Source of the DNA: Capsaspora owczarzaki ATCC 30864
Taxonomy: Eukaryota; Opisthokonta; Filasterea
Reading direction: 5' to 3'
NCBI RefSeq assembly: GCF_000151315.2
Contig: NW_011887292.1
Coordinates: 1,157,534-1,221,533, forward strand
Length of the DNA: 64,000 bases
The notes below the pieces were generated by a model. It searched no databases. It was given only the letters and a program-made list of their open reading frames with translations, and had not been told where the DNA came from. Shown here one piece after another: positions 24,121-33,897 of this stretch. How positions within the stretch are numbered: position 1 is the first letter of the stretch; every line of letters begins with the position of its first letter. The position numbers and the translations under genes were made by a program.

Positions 24121-24852
24121 TCAGACGTAGGAGACGGCGAGCTGGCCAAAGCGACTCGTGTTGGTCCAACCTGGGTACATGCAGCGCAGACTGACGGCAA
24201 CTTCCCAGCCTTCGCGGATGGAGCGGAGGTCTTTGTCCGTGTCACAGACCAGCCGAGCAGTCTTGTGCTCAAAGCTGCCCGTTGCGTGCCGGTTGATCAG
24301 AATCCGTTCGCGACGGAAGCGTTCGTTCTTGTCCTCGTCCAGCACCACCAGGTCAAACCAGCTCCAGCAGGCCTGGTACGAGCCCCGCAGATTGAAATCG
24401 CCGCCCCAGCCTTGATCGTGACTGTCACAGCACAGCGTGATGGCTTTGACGTGGGTCTTGGCTTCGTCCATGGTGGAGCGCGGCACAATGACGCTCAGGT
24501 ACCTCAGATCGGCGTTGTTTTGACCCTGGACCTCGTTCGGGTTGATATTGCTGATTGCCGGCCAATACTGGGCCTGGTCCATGATGTGCTCGGCAATCTC
24601 CAATGGCAGACGCGGTAGGAATTGCGTTACTGCCGTGGTGCTGTTGCTGATGTTGCTGCTGCTGCTGCTCGGAGCGCCCGTCATCAAACCAGCGTCCTTC
24701 GCCTCAGACACCTCGGATCCGTCCATCAAGAGTGCGCGCACTTTCTGGTAATCATCTTCACTGGCAAACGTCAACGGAGGAACGCGGGCCTCAGGTGGAG
24801 CAGCCGGATTGGGTGCCTGTGAATGCGCAACCCTTCGTCGCCTTGATGCCAT
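24121..24852 (-). CDS. F-box-like protein with C-terminal domain of unknown function
   Basis: Single exon, ATG at 24852, 243 residues. The N-terminal ~90 residues are basic then low-complexity (poly-Ser/Asn around residues 60-72). An F-box-like stretch LPRLPLEIAEHIMDQAQYWP follows. The C-terminal ~130 residues form a compact beta-rich module with CCDSHDQGWGGDF, SYQACWSWFDLVV, a charged strand with INRHATGSFEHKT, and a closing MYPGWTNTSRFGQLAVSYV. I recall similar SHDQGW...W-F...HA...PGW modules after short F-box-like or ankyrin regions in fungal proteins, but know no assigned function. A substrate adaptor of an SCF ligase is only a guess. It is head to head with RNF170. Confidence 0.72.
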   Translation of the reverse strand: MASRRRRVAHSQAPNPAAPPEARVPPLTFASEDDYQKVRALLMDGSEVSEAKDAGLMTGAPSSSSSNISNSTTAVTQFLPRLPLEIAEHIMDQAQYWPAISNINPNEVQGQNNADLRYLSVIVPRSTMDEAKTHVKAITLCCDSHDQGWGGDFNLRGSYQACWSWFDLVVLDEDKNERFRRERILINRHATGSFEHKTARLVCDTDKDLRSIREGWEVAVSLRCMYPGWTNTSRFGQLAVSYV

Positions 24853-25153
24853 GGAGCCAAAATCGACGAGGAAACAAAAACTGAGCTCAGAGTAGAAAAA
24901 AACACGCAATCAAATTGTCGTCAATTGCAAAAAAACCCAGCACACACATCGAGCATCAAAGCCCACACAACGGTGCTGCGTTTGTTGTCTCTTTCAATCC
25001 AAACACCTGTTTTTCCAATTCATTGTCGCTGACATTGGTTTGTTCTTTGTGAAGCAGTTACCACTTATTATTATTTATATTTCAAACAAAACCCGCCTTC
25101 AGCCAGTCGCAGAGAGCACCGGACTGCCAATCGAACAAGAGCTCGACACTGCC
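24853..25153. promoter_or_regulatory. Shared upstream region of the F-box-like gene and RNF170
   Basis: 301-bp spacer between divergent ATGs, a presumed bidirectional promoter. No specific motif could be assigned and no coding potential was seen. Confidence 0.45.
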
Positions 25154-26362
25154 ATGGGCGACCAACCGACCCAGCCGCGGATGGCGTCGTCCGTGCTCGA
25201 AGGCGTGGACGACGACGTGATTGTCCTGTGCTCTGGCGCACTCACGACAGTCGCATCGGCAGCCGCCCTCGTGTGGTGGCTGCAGCGGGGGACTGCTGCG
25301 AACGGCGGCGCAGGACGGCGGCGACGGGCGCCCATCCACCCTCAAGCAGAGCAGGGCGTCCTGCAGGCCAGGGCGAACATTCTACAGCATCGCCGACTCA
25401 GGCGAGACCAGGTTCACCATGGCGAGCATGCCAGCGACGACGATCCAGACACAGACGCAGACGAGGACGACGACCATGATGCGGATGAGGATGATGACCA
25501 GAACAACCGGAACTCCGACCGGCCGCCATCGCAACGAGGAGTGCCTGAGGCGCCGCCACTCATGCAACGCCAGGGCTCACGACGGTTTCACGAGCAGGAC
25601 GATGCATGTCCCATCTGTCTGCAGCAAGTGCAGTTTGCAATCGAGACAAACTGCGGTCATGTGTTTTGCTGTAAAGAAGGCGTCTTCACACACACGAGAT
25701 TCAATGGATGGATCGGCGACCGAGGCAATGATGCTGACTCTTGGTATTGCTCTTCTCTTTGGTTTTTTGCTTGGACTTGGCGCAGCACCATGCGTGGTCG
25801 AGTACTGGCGGCATTCGGCCCAAATGCAAGCAATGCAATGTCCCAATTGCCGACAACGCGTCACGCTGCTATTACCAGAGTTCACGGCGGCCGAGCTGGC
25901 CTCTGCTGAAAGTGCACGGCATCGGCGGCACTTGGATGAGTACAATAGAACGTTTGCAGACACTCCAAGAAGCGTATGTGTGCATTCTGGGCTCTTTTTT
26001 TTTTTCGGTAGTTCGGGGGAGTTGGGGTCGATCGTTCGTTGCTCACCTTTTTTTGGTGCTGTTGTTTTTGCTCGCCCCGCTGACAGCTACTCGATCATCT
26101 ACGAGATACACCGCAACTCTTTCGACGAATCATTCACGATCTATTCACTGGACAGAGCATCGTACGCTTGCTACGCCTCCGCGCATTTGTGTGCATGCTG
26201 GTCTGCCTGCTCTACCTGCTGTCGCCGTTCGATCTCATCCCCGAGGAGGTATTTGGAGCGTTCGGCCTGATTGACGATCTCCTCGTCATTTTATTAATTC
26301 TGGTATACTTTGGCACCGTTTACCGGGCAGCGGTCGTGCAGCGTCTGGTTCACCAACAGTAA
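25154..26362 (+). CDS. RNF170: RNF170-like ER membrane RING E3 ubiquitin ligase
   Basis: Membrane RING ligase; human RNF170 drives ERAD of activated IP3 receptors. Exons: 25154-25670, 25786-25973, 26087-26362; 326 residues (human 258). N-terminal membrane segment near residues 20-45, then an Asp/Glu/Arg-rich insert absent from the human protein. The C3HC4 RING spans residues 152-194: CPIC, TNCGHVFC, then S-P-C across the first intron, and CPNC. After it come LDEYNRTF and two C-terminal membrane spans (VCMLVCLLYLLSPFDLIPE and LIDDLLVILLILVYF), the DUF1232-like part of RNF170. The junction C/S-PCVVEYWR matches human CGACIIAYWR. All Zn ligands are present. Whether IP3 receptors are the substrate here is unknown. 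Confidence 0.93.
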
Positions 26363-26496
26363 TCCCTTCGTTTTGTCTTCCTTTTTTTTCTTCTTTGGTT
26401 CATACAAATGTCTTTATAACGTTTTAATTCTCGCTGTTCTCCAAATTCGAAATGTCAGCACGATTCACTCCACACTTCTTCCTTTTTTCTTCTTGA

Positions 26497-27068
26497 ATGT
26501 CAACATTCGTGGGTCGCACCATTGAAGTTGGTGCCAGGCGGCTCAAAATCAAAAAGCTGCTGGCTGAAGGTAGAACGTTCGCCTCTGCCACTGTGTCCAT
26601 CCATGCAAACGCCCGCCTCCCCCCCCCCAAACCCTCTACACTTCCCAAGGAGCTTGAGACGTCGATGTTTGCAGGCCCTTCACACAGCCAGCCGAAGCAA
26701 CACAGCAGGCGCCATTGAAGAACGACTCAATCGTCGCGTTCTTGCGATTCCAGTCACTCTGACGCCCGCGCTTTCCCCGACTATCTCGAAAAGGGGGGGT
26801 GACTTGATGATGGCGATGCACTCTGCCTGCTGGTTGGTGGTTTGCGATTGCTGGCTCGTCGTGATGAGACCGCGATTCTGTCGAACGCGAAACTTGGTTC
26901 TCTGTGTTTTTGGGGCTTTGTCCCCCCCCCCGCCCGCGCTCCCCCTTCACCGTCCACTTCGACCTGCGCTGCTGCCTCGCTTCTGTCTCGCACTTGATCG
27001 TGCTGGTCTGGTCAAGTGGTGGTGGTGGCGGTGACTTGCGATGATTCGTCCTCACTTCTGTGCATTGT

Positions 27069-27102
<34 letters not shown>

Positions 27103-30100
27103 GGCTTCGTCCCCTTCTGTCAGGTGGCTTTGCGTTCGTCTTTGTCGCACAGGACGTCGCTGCGGCGCCAGGAACGCCTGCCATCTACGCCGTCAAGCGC
27201 CTGATTCTGGCGGATCGCGATCGCCAAACCATGGCCAAGCGCGAGATTGAAATCATGGTACAGTTCAGCAGTTCATATGATTTTTTTGTATGCATTTGCT
27301 CACGTCCTTGTTTGCTTTGAATCTTTTCGACTCGATCGTCGACAGCGTGCCGTTTGCAAGAACGATAACATTGTGACGCTCTACGACTCCATTCTGATTC
27401 CAGGCGCACAGTCTGTCAGCGGCTCGGAAGAAGCCTTGATTGTTATGGACTTGTGTGTTGGCGGCATGCTGGTCGACATTATGAATGCTCGCAACAAGCG
27501 CCCCTTCACCAAGTGGCAAGTCTTGCGCATCTTTGCCCAAGCCTGCCGTGCCCTCGAAGTGCTCCATCGCCAGCAGCCTCCGGTCATTCACCGCGACTTG
27601 AAGGTCAGATTTGGCACACAATCGCCATTTTTTTTTGTCGTTTCGTTTTTGTTTTACGCTTGGTTCCTCATTTCCACGCCCCGTTTCAACGTAGGTGGAG
27701 AATCTTCTCGTTACCGAGAAGGGCCAAATCAAACTGTGTGACTTTGGCAGCGCCACCACCACGGTCATGAAGCCCGCCAACCATGCCGAAACGCTGCGTT
27801 GTGAAGACGAGATTCAAACCAACACGACCGCCCAGTATCGTGCTCCTGAGATGAACGATCTCTACAGCGGCCAAGCAGTCACCGAGAAGGCCGATATCTG
27901 GGTATGTTGCGTTACTTTGGTTCAAATTTTTTTGGTTGTGTCTTGGCCAACAACGGGGCGTCTGACTTCCGAGTGTCACGATCCACACCACACCAGGCTA
28001 TGGGTGTCATGCTGTACAAGCTGTGCTTCTTCGTCACTCCATTCGAAGAGGGCAGCAAGCTGGCCATCATCAGCGGAAAGTACTCTTTCCCCGAGCATTC
28101 TCAATTCCGCGAATTCCACGATTTGATTCGTACGTGTGCAAGGCCTCTTTTCTTCGTCTTCCGAGAATGATCCGAAATGATCAATGGCCGGCACTCATTT
28201 TCACTCAACTTGCCTATCTCATCTGCCCTTTGCACACTAGGCATCATGCTGAACGTCAACCCGGAAGAGCGACCCAACATTTCGGATGTCCTGCAGCAGG
28301 TCACGCTCACCTATGCCGAGCTCGGTCCAGACCCCACTCGCAAGACCCGCCCTGGCGGTGACAAAGGTCTTGCCGATTTGGCCGATGCTGATCTGATTGC
28401 ATCCTCGCCAGCGGCTGCTGCGATGCGATCTGACAGCCAGCGCGCCGCGTCTCCCGCAACTCCAGCAGCTGGCAGCGCTCCCTCCACTGGCGGCCAGGCT
28501 CCCGCCCGACCCGCGGGCCCTCCTGCGTCGGCTGCAGCACACGTGACTCCTGCTCCCCAGCGGTCACACTCGGATCTCCATTCCGAGACAAGCAGCGACT
28601 CGTTCGGAGGGTGGGGTGATGATTCTCGCCACGACAACAAGGCCTCTGCTCTCGGCAAGCACCTGTTTGAGAAGGCCAAAGACATTGGTGGCAAGGTGAA
28701 GACTGCCGGCACGTCTCTGGTCCGGAATGTCAAGGACAAGTCTTCGGAAGTCATTCGCAATGTGGTTGCCAGGTGAGCAAAGCGGGGAAAAAGAACATTT
28801 GCGACGAGGATGTTTTTCAGAATGTGGTGTGTTTTGGCTAACGTGCTTTTGAATTCCCTCAGCAACACGATCAAACAAACTCATGATCTTGACATGACCT
28901 ACATTACCCCTCGCATCATTGGTAAGCTCAAAAGCTTTGGAGCAGTGCGTTGCGCTGGTATTTTTTTTTGGTTGACTTTGAAGCGCACTGTTCCTGCCTG
29001 CAGCTATGGCATACCCTGCCGAGGGCCTCGAGTCCACCTACCGCAACAACATTGACGACGTCCGCAACCACTTGGACGCCAATCACCGCGACCACTACAT
29101 GGTGTACAACCTGACAGAGAAAAAGTACAACCACAACAAGCTCCGCAACAATGTCATGGACTTTGGATGGCCGCCGCACCAGGCCCCGCCGTTGGAACGA
29201 CTGTTTTCCATTTGCCAAACCATGCATTCTTGGCTCATGTCCAATCGGGAGAACGTTGCGGTTGTCCACTGCATTGCTGGCAAGGGTCAGACGGGTCTTG
29301 TCATTTCGGCCTATCTGAACTACTGTGGCCTGTTCTCGACTGTGGAAGATGCGCTGCGCCTTTTTGCCAGCAAGCGCTTCCGCACTTGGCGTGGTGTCAC
29401 CCAGCCCAGTCAGATTCGGTGAGACCCACGATTGATCAGATTGCACTTTGAGAGACCTGACCTCTGTTTGGCCCGCCGCCGCCGTGGGCGATTGGTTGTT
29501 GGCTGACTTTGTTGTCTTGCTTGGATTTGCTCGTCCACAGCTACGTGGGCTACTTCAACAAGCTGCTTGCCAACAACATCAATCCCCATGACAATGTGAT
29601 TGTTATTCGCAACATGGTGTTCAACACCATTCCTCAGTTTGATGTGCTACGGTCGGGCTGCCGTCCCTACTTTAAGATTTTCAAGGAGGGGCAGCTTCTT
29701 CGCTCGACACTGCCAACCAATCCGGATGAGCTCCCGTGCGTTTTTGGTTGCGTTTTCTCGCGTTTGGGTCTGATGCAGAAATCTCACAGCGATTGGATTT
29801 TTTCTGGAATTTTATTGTTGTGTATGTGCTTGGTAGGTCGTACGGTGTCAAGGACGGCCGTGCCAACTTCCGTCTCGATTGCGAGTGCCAGGGCGATATT
29901 CTGATCATCTGCTACAACGCCAGCGTTACGCTTGGCATCCTCAGCTCAACCCCCATGTTCCGCCTGCAGTTCCACACTGGAACCATGCGCTCGCAGAAGA
30001 TTGTGTTCAACAAGTCCGAGTTGGACGAAGCTGTTCGTGATGATCGCTTCTACGAAACTTTTGCCGTGCAGCTTGAAATTGAGATTACCGAGCGCAAGAT

Positions 30101-32400
30101 TACCAGCCAAGAGAAGCACGCCTGGGAGCTCATCCCACCCAAAGACCAGCGAGCGTACAAGCAGACGTGCTTTTTCAACGACGAAGAATCCGACCAGTTC
30201 CGCAGCGACTATGGTACGAGTGTTTTTTTTTTTTTGCTGTTGCTGGTTGAATCTGCCTGGCCCAACAACTTGTGCGTTCTCTGCACTCTGCGCTCTGACC
30301 TCGAACAGAACTGACGTTGCGCACGTACAAGGATAACAACCACCGTGCTGGTTCCACGTCAAGCGGGCCTGGCAAGCCCCAACCTTCCGAAGGTCACGAA
30401 GATGACGATATGGATCATGATAATGAGGTGCCAGAAGGCTACGAGTCATTCAACAATGGTCAAGCCGAAGATGATGATGATGATGACCGTGAGGAAGGAG
30501 GCTCTTCTCGTCAGGAAAACCCTGGTTTGGATTGGGACGAGGAAGAGGACCGTCATTCGGCCGCTTCCGGTCACGAGGCGCCACAACCGCGTGCGCCGCT
30601 CCCCCAACAAGTTCCCACGGGTCCGATTGGGGCGCAGCTTCTTGATCTGTTTGGTGACGAACCGGCGCCAACTCCAGCGGCGGCGGCGGTTCCAAATGCC
30701 GCGCGCGGTCCTTCGCCGATGCCTGCTGCTCAGCCTCAAGGTGCCACCAATCCTCCCCGTCCGAGCGTCGCAACGGATGATCTTTTTGGTCTTTTTGACG
30801 CACGTTCCCCTGCTGCACCTGCACCTGCAACTGCGCCTGCGAAAGCATCCCTCGATCCATTTGCAGTCCCGCAGCAGGCGCCGGCAGCGCGCTCTGCTTC
30901 AGTTACGCCACAACCGCAGACTCAATCTGCCCCGGCCAAGAAGAGCGGTGGATTGCTGGATGACTTTGACGTGTTTGGGCCTTCTGCAAGCGTCCCAGTG
31001 ACCTCCATCAACACCAACAACCACGCTTATGCCTCGACTGGCTCGACCCCTACCGTGTCTGCCCCTGCCACGGTCTCTGCCTCTCGAGACTTGTTTGGCA
31101 TGGATTCGTTCGGTCCAAGCTCGAGCGCTCCTTCGATGCTTCACACTCCGCCAGTATCCACTACTGGAGCCAACCAGCCAAAGTCCTCGTTTGACGATCT
31201 TCTTGGCGGATTCTCTGCATCATCGTCCCGCTCCAACTCGAATACTCCGATGAACAATCTTCCGCAGCAATCCATGCACAGCGGTGTCCGACCCGGCCAG
31301 CCACAGGCCAGCCACAGTACGGCGGCATGGGCGGCATGGGCAGCATGGGCAGCATGGGCAGCATGGGCGGCATGGGAAACATGGGCATGGGTGCCCAACG
31401 TCCATCCATGATGCCTCAGCAGCCCAACTACGGCGGCGGCTTTGGTGGTCCTTATGGCAACCCCTCTGCAGGTGTTCGTCCTGGAACTCCGATGCAGCAG
31501 CAGCAACCGGCGCAGCAGCAGCAGCAGCAGGCTCGTTCGTCCCACTCTGACGATCCTTTTGGTGATTTCGGATTTGGCAACGCTCCTGCCTCCAAACCCG
31601 CCACTACGATCCCGCAACAGGCGTATGGGCAACAGCCCTCGTTCGGTCAACAGCAGCCAGCTTTCGGTCAACAGGGCTTCGGCCAGCAACCCTTCCAAGG
31701 ACAACAGCAATTCCAGGGTCAGCAGCAATTCCAAGGCCAGCAGCAATTCCAAGGCCAGCAGCAATTCCAGGGCCAGCAGCAATATCGCCCGCAGCAACCT
31801 TCAATGCCACAGATGCGCCCAAACCTCAACACGCATACTGTCCCGCAACGAATGCCTGCAACGAACGCAAAGCCCGACGAAGGCGTCGGCGCGTTTGCGG
31901 ATCTGCTTGGCGGCCACTCTGGATTCAATCCCGCAGCCCACCGAGTCCCGGGCTCCATGAACGAAATGCGCAAGGCCGCCGTCAAAGGTGAGGCCAAGAC
32001 TCCGGAGGATCTCGAAGCCATTCGCGTTCAGGAATGGGTCGAAGGCGGCAAAAAGGGCAACATTCGCGCGCTCTTGTCCTCGCTGCACACGATTTTGTGG
32101 GAGGAGAGCGGCTGGAAGGAAGTGAGCATGGCACAGCTGCTCAAGCCGAGCGACATTAAAAAGCAGTTCATGAAGGCCTGCTTGATTGTCCATCCTGACA
32201 AGGTACAGAGTCCGTTTCGTGCTTGTGTCGTGATTGGACTCGAGTGTGCGTTGAACTGACTTTTGTGTGTGTGTGTGTGTGTGTGTTTGTGTTTGTGTGT
32301 CCGTCGCTAGGTTGCTGGATCGCCACACGAAAATCTCGCCAACCTGATCTTTTGCGAATTGAGCGAGGCACAAACCGCGTTCAAGGCCGCCAACGAATAG
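26497..32400 (+). CDS. GAK: Cyclin-G-associated kinase/auxilin: kinase, PTEN-like, C2, J domain; reading frame disrupted
   Basis: Clathrin-uncoating co-chaperone and NAK-family kinase acting on AP-1/AP-2 mu. Exons: 26497-26569, 27124-27257, 27346-27603, 27695-27901, 27997-28129, 28241-28772, 28863-28921, 29004-29418, 29541-29735, 29837-30213, 30309-32202, 32311-32400. Kinase motifs are intact: LAEGGFAFVFVA, AVKR, HRDLKVENLL, CDFGSA, RAPEM. The PTEN-like domain has HCIAGKGQTG (Arg of CX5R replaced by Gln), followed by a C2 domain. The linker is acidic, then Pro/Gln-rich, with GGM/GSM and five FQGQQQ repeats. The J domain has KACLIVHPDK with the HPD motif. An 11-bp tandem duplication at 31295-31316 shifts the frame before the J domain; read literally, translation stops at 31411. 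Without one copy the total is 1451 codons. Read error or real allele cannot be told from here. Confidence 0.9.
27071..27101 (+). repeat. T31 run in GAK intron 1
   Basis: Thirty-one consecutive T near the 3' end of the 554-nt intron 1, about 22 nt before the acceptor at 27123. C-runs occur upstream in the same intron (around 26622 and 26925). Confidence 0.95.
31295..31316 (+). repeat. Exact 11-bp tandem duplication in GAK exon 11
   Basis: The unit GGCCAGCCACA occurs twice back to back (31295-31305, 31306-31316). It lies exactly where the upstream frame (ending RPGQPQ) and the downstream frame (starting YGGMGGM) fail to meet. Confidence 0.95.
31321..31391 (+). repeat. Coding GGM/GSM repeat in GAK linker
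   Basis: 9-nt units (GGCGGCATG / GGCAGCATG) encode Gly-Gly-Met and Gly-Ser-Met repeats directly after the 11-bp duplication. Confidence 0.9.
31693..31782 (+). repeat. Five 18-nt units encoding FQGQQQ in GAK linker
   Basis: Five tandem copies of Phe-Gln-Gly-Gln-Gln-Gln with synonymous differences between copies. Such linkers in clathrin accessory proteins are disordered. Confidence 0.92.
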
Positions 32401-32622
32401 AGACAACACCTATTCTTCAGCTTTTTCAAGATTTGTTCTCGCGATGTTGCACTTTGGTTGCGTTTTTCCTGTTTTGCTTTGTTGTGAACTTTGCAAGCGA
32501 GGTGGACGGGTTGCTTTTTTTTTGTCTTTGTTGTTGTATTGAATTAGCTTTTCTTCAGTATCTCAGATAATAAGAGCGATTCTCGAATTGAGCGAAAGCG
32601 CACTCTTGCTTTTCTTTCGTGA

Positions 32623-33226
32623 ATGTCGCGACAAATCTCGCTGGACGAGCTTCGCGCACATGGACTGCGGGATCGAATTGAAGCATCGTCATCCAGCAAT
32701 CCTGCTCCAACCACCATGATGGGGCGTCTGCAGGCAATGCGCGAGGTCGAGCGCAAGCTCGTGGAAGAATTCACTGCCGCGGACCCCAAGCCCACCCTGT
32801 GGATGGCCCTTCACGGCAAAGTCCTTGACGTGACGACATTTGTAACAATGGTACGATAGAAGATTGAGTTGCGAATGCTGTGAGGCAAAACCGGACGGCC
32901 TGGAGGGAACAACTGACCGCCACAATATCGATGCTGACAGCACCCTGGTGGTCTCAAAGTCATCCTGTACTACGCCGGAAGCGACGCAACTGGGCCCTTT
33001 GCAACTATTGCACATTCGCGATCCGCTCATACAATGATTGAGCGATTCACTATTGGCGAGCTTGTTCCATGACCAACCTGCACGAATCTTCATTCATTCG
33101 TTCATTCATTCATTCAAATCCAAAATACTAATTGTATTGTTTCAGAAACGTCAAGCAGAAAAATCGCCGGAAAAAAAGAAGCAAAAGTCAGGAGGTGATG
33201 GTGGTGGTGGTGATACAAATGAGTAG
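32623..33226 (+). CDS. Small cytochrome b5-like heme-binding protein
   Basis: Soluble b5-fold electron carrier predicted from LWMALHGKVLDVTTFV, the heme axial HPGG (created across intron 1) and the second His in FATIAHSRSAHTMIERFTIGEL. Exons: 32623-32850, 32941-33063, and probably 33146-33226, giving 143 residues with a Lys-rich, Gly-rich tail. The last intron has a weak donor (GTTCCA) but a good 3' end (ACTAAT, T-rich tract, TTTCAG). Without this splice the protein ends at 33072 after LVP (119 residues) and is still a complete b5 domain. No membrane anchor is visible, so a cytosolic/nuclear form or a b5-like fold with another partner is likely. The N-terminal ~45 residues are charged and helical. 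Closest named relative not determined. Confidence 0.8.
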
Positions 33227-33321
33227 ACGTGGTGTTTGGGGCGGTTAGGAGCTGACAACCTCGAATGACCTGTTGTTGCTGTTCAGTCTTGACCTCGCAA
33301 CAACAAATGGGGCATCCCGAA

Positions 33322-33838
33322 TCAGGGTGCCTCTTCTTTGATCTCGGGTGCCTCGTCTTTGATCTTGGGTGCCGTCGAAGGTGCATCGGCGGCAAGAGGT
33401 ACGTCCGCAGCAGCAAGCGGGACATCTGAATTGCTCTCATCGTGATTGTGCTCGTGCTGTTCTGCATCAAGGCGAGTCTTCTTGACAGGCGGCGGTGAAT
33501 CGGTCTCGCGCGTGGGCTGCCCAGCAGCTTCCGCTGACGTTTCACCGGCCTGCGAACTGCTGGATGGAGTTGCAGAATCTTCTGCACCGTCATCCTCATC
33601 TTCACGCGGGCGCCTCGCGGGCTTCGGAGGTTCCTCTCGAGCCGGTTGTGGCGCTGTTGCCATTGGGGGCGCAACCGGTTGTTGCTGGGTTTGGTAGGGC
33701 TGCATGTAGTATTGCTGTTGCTGCTGCTGTTGGAGTTGTTGGAGTTGCTGTTGTGGTTGTTGTTGTAGGAGTTGCTGTTGGTGCAGGGGTTGTTGGGGCT
33801 GTTGGTAGTGCTGGTGCTGCTGGTGCTGCTGCTGCTGG

Positions 33839-33897
<59 letters not shown>

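Noticed and set aside
31317-31411. Ala/Trp-rich end of the undisrupted GAK frame as a genuine C-terminus
   Set aside because: The other frame continues through Gln-rich repeats to a perfect J domain, so the Ala/Trp tail is the product of the frame shift.
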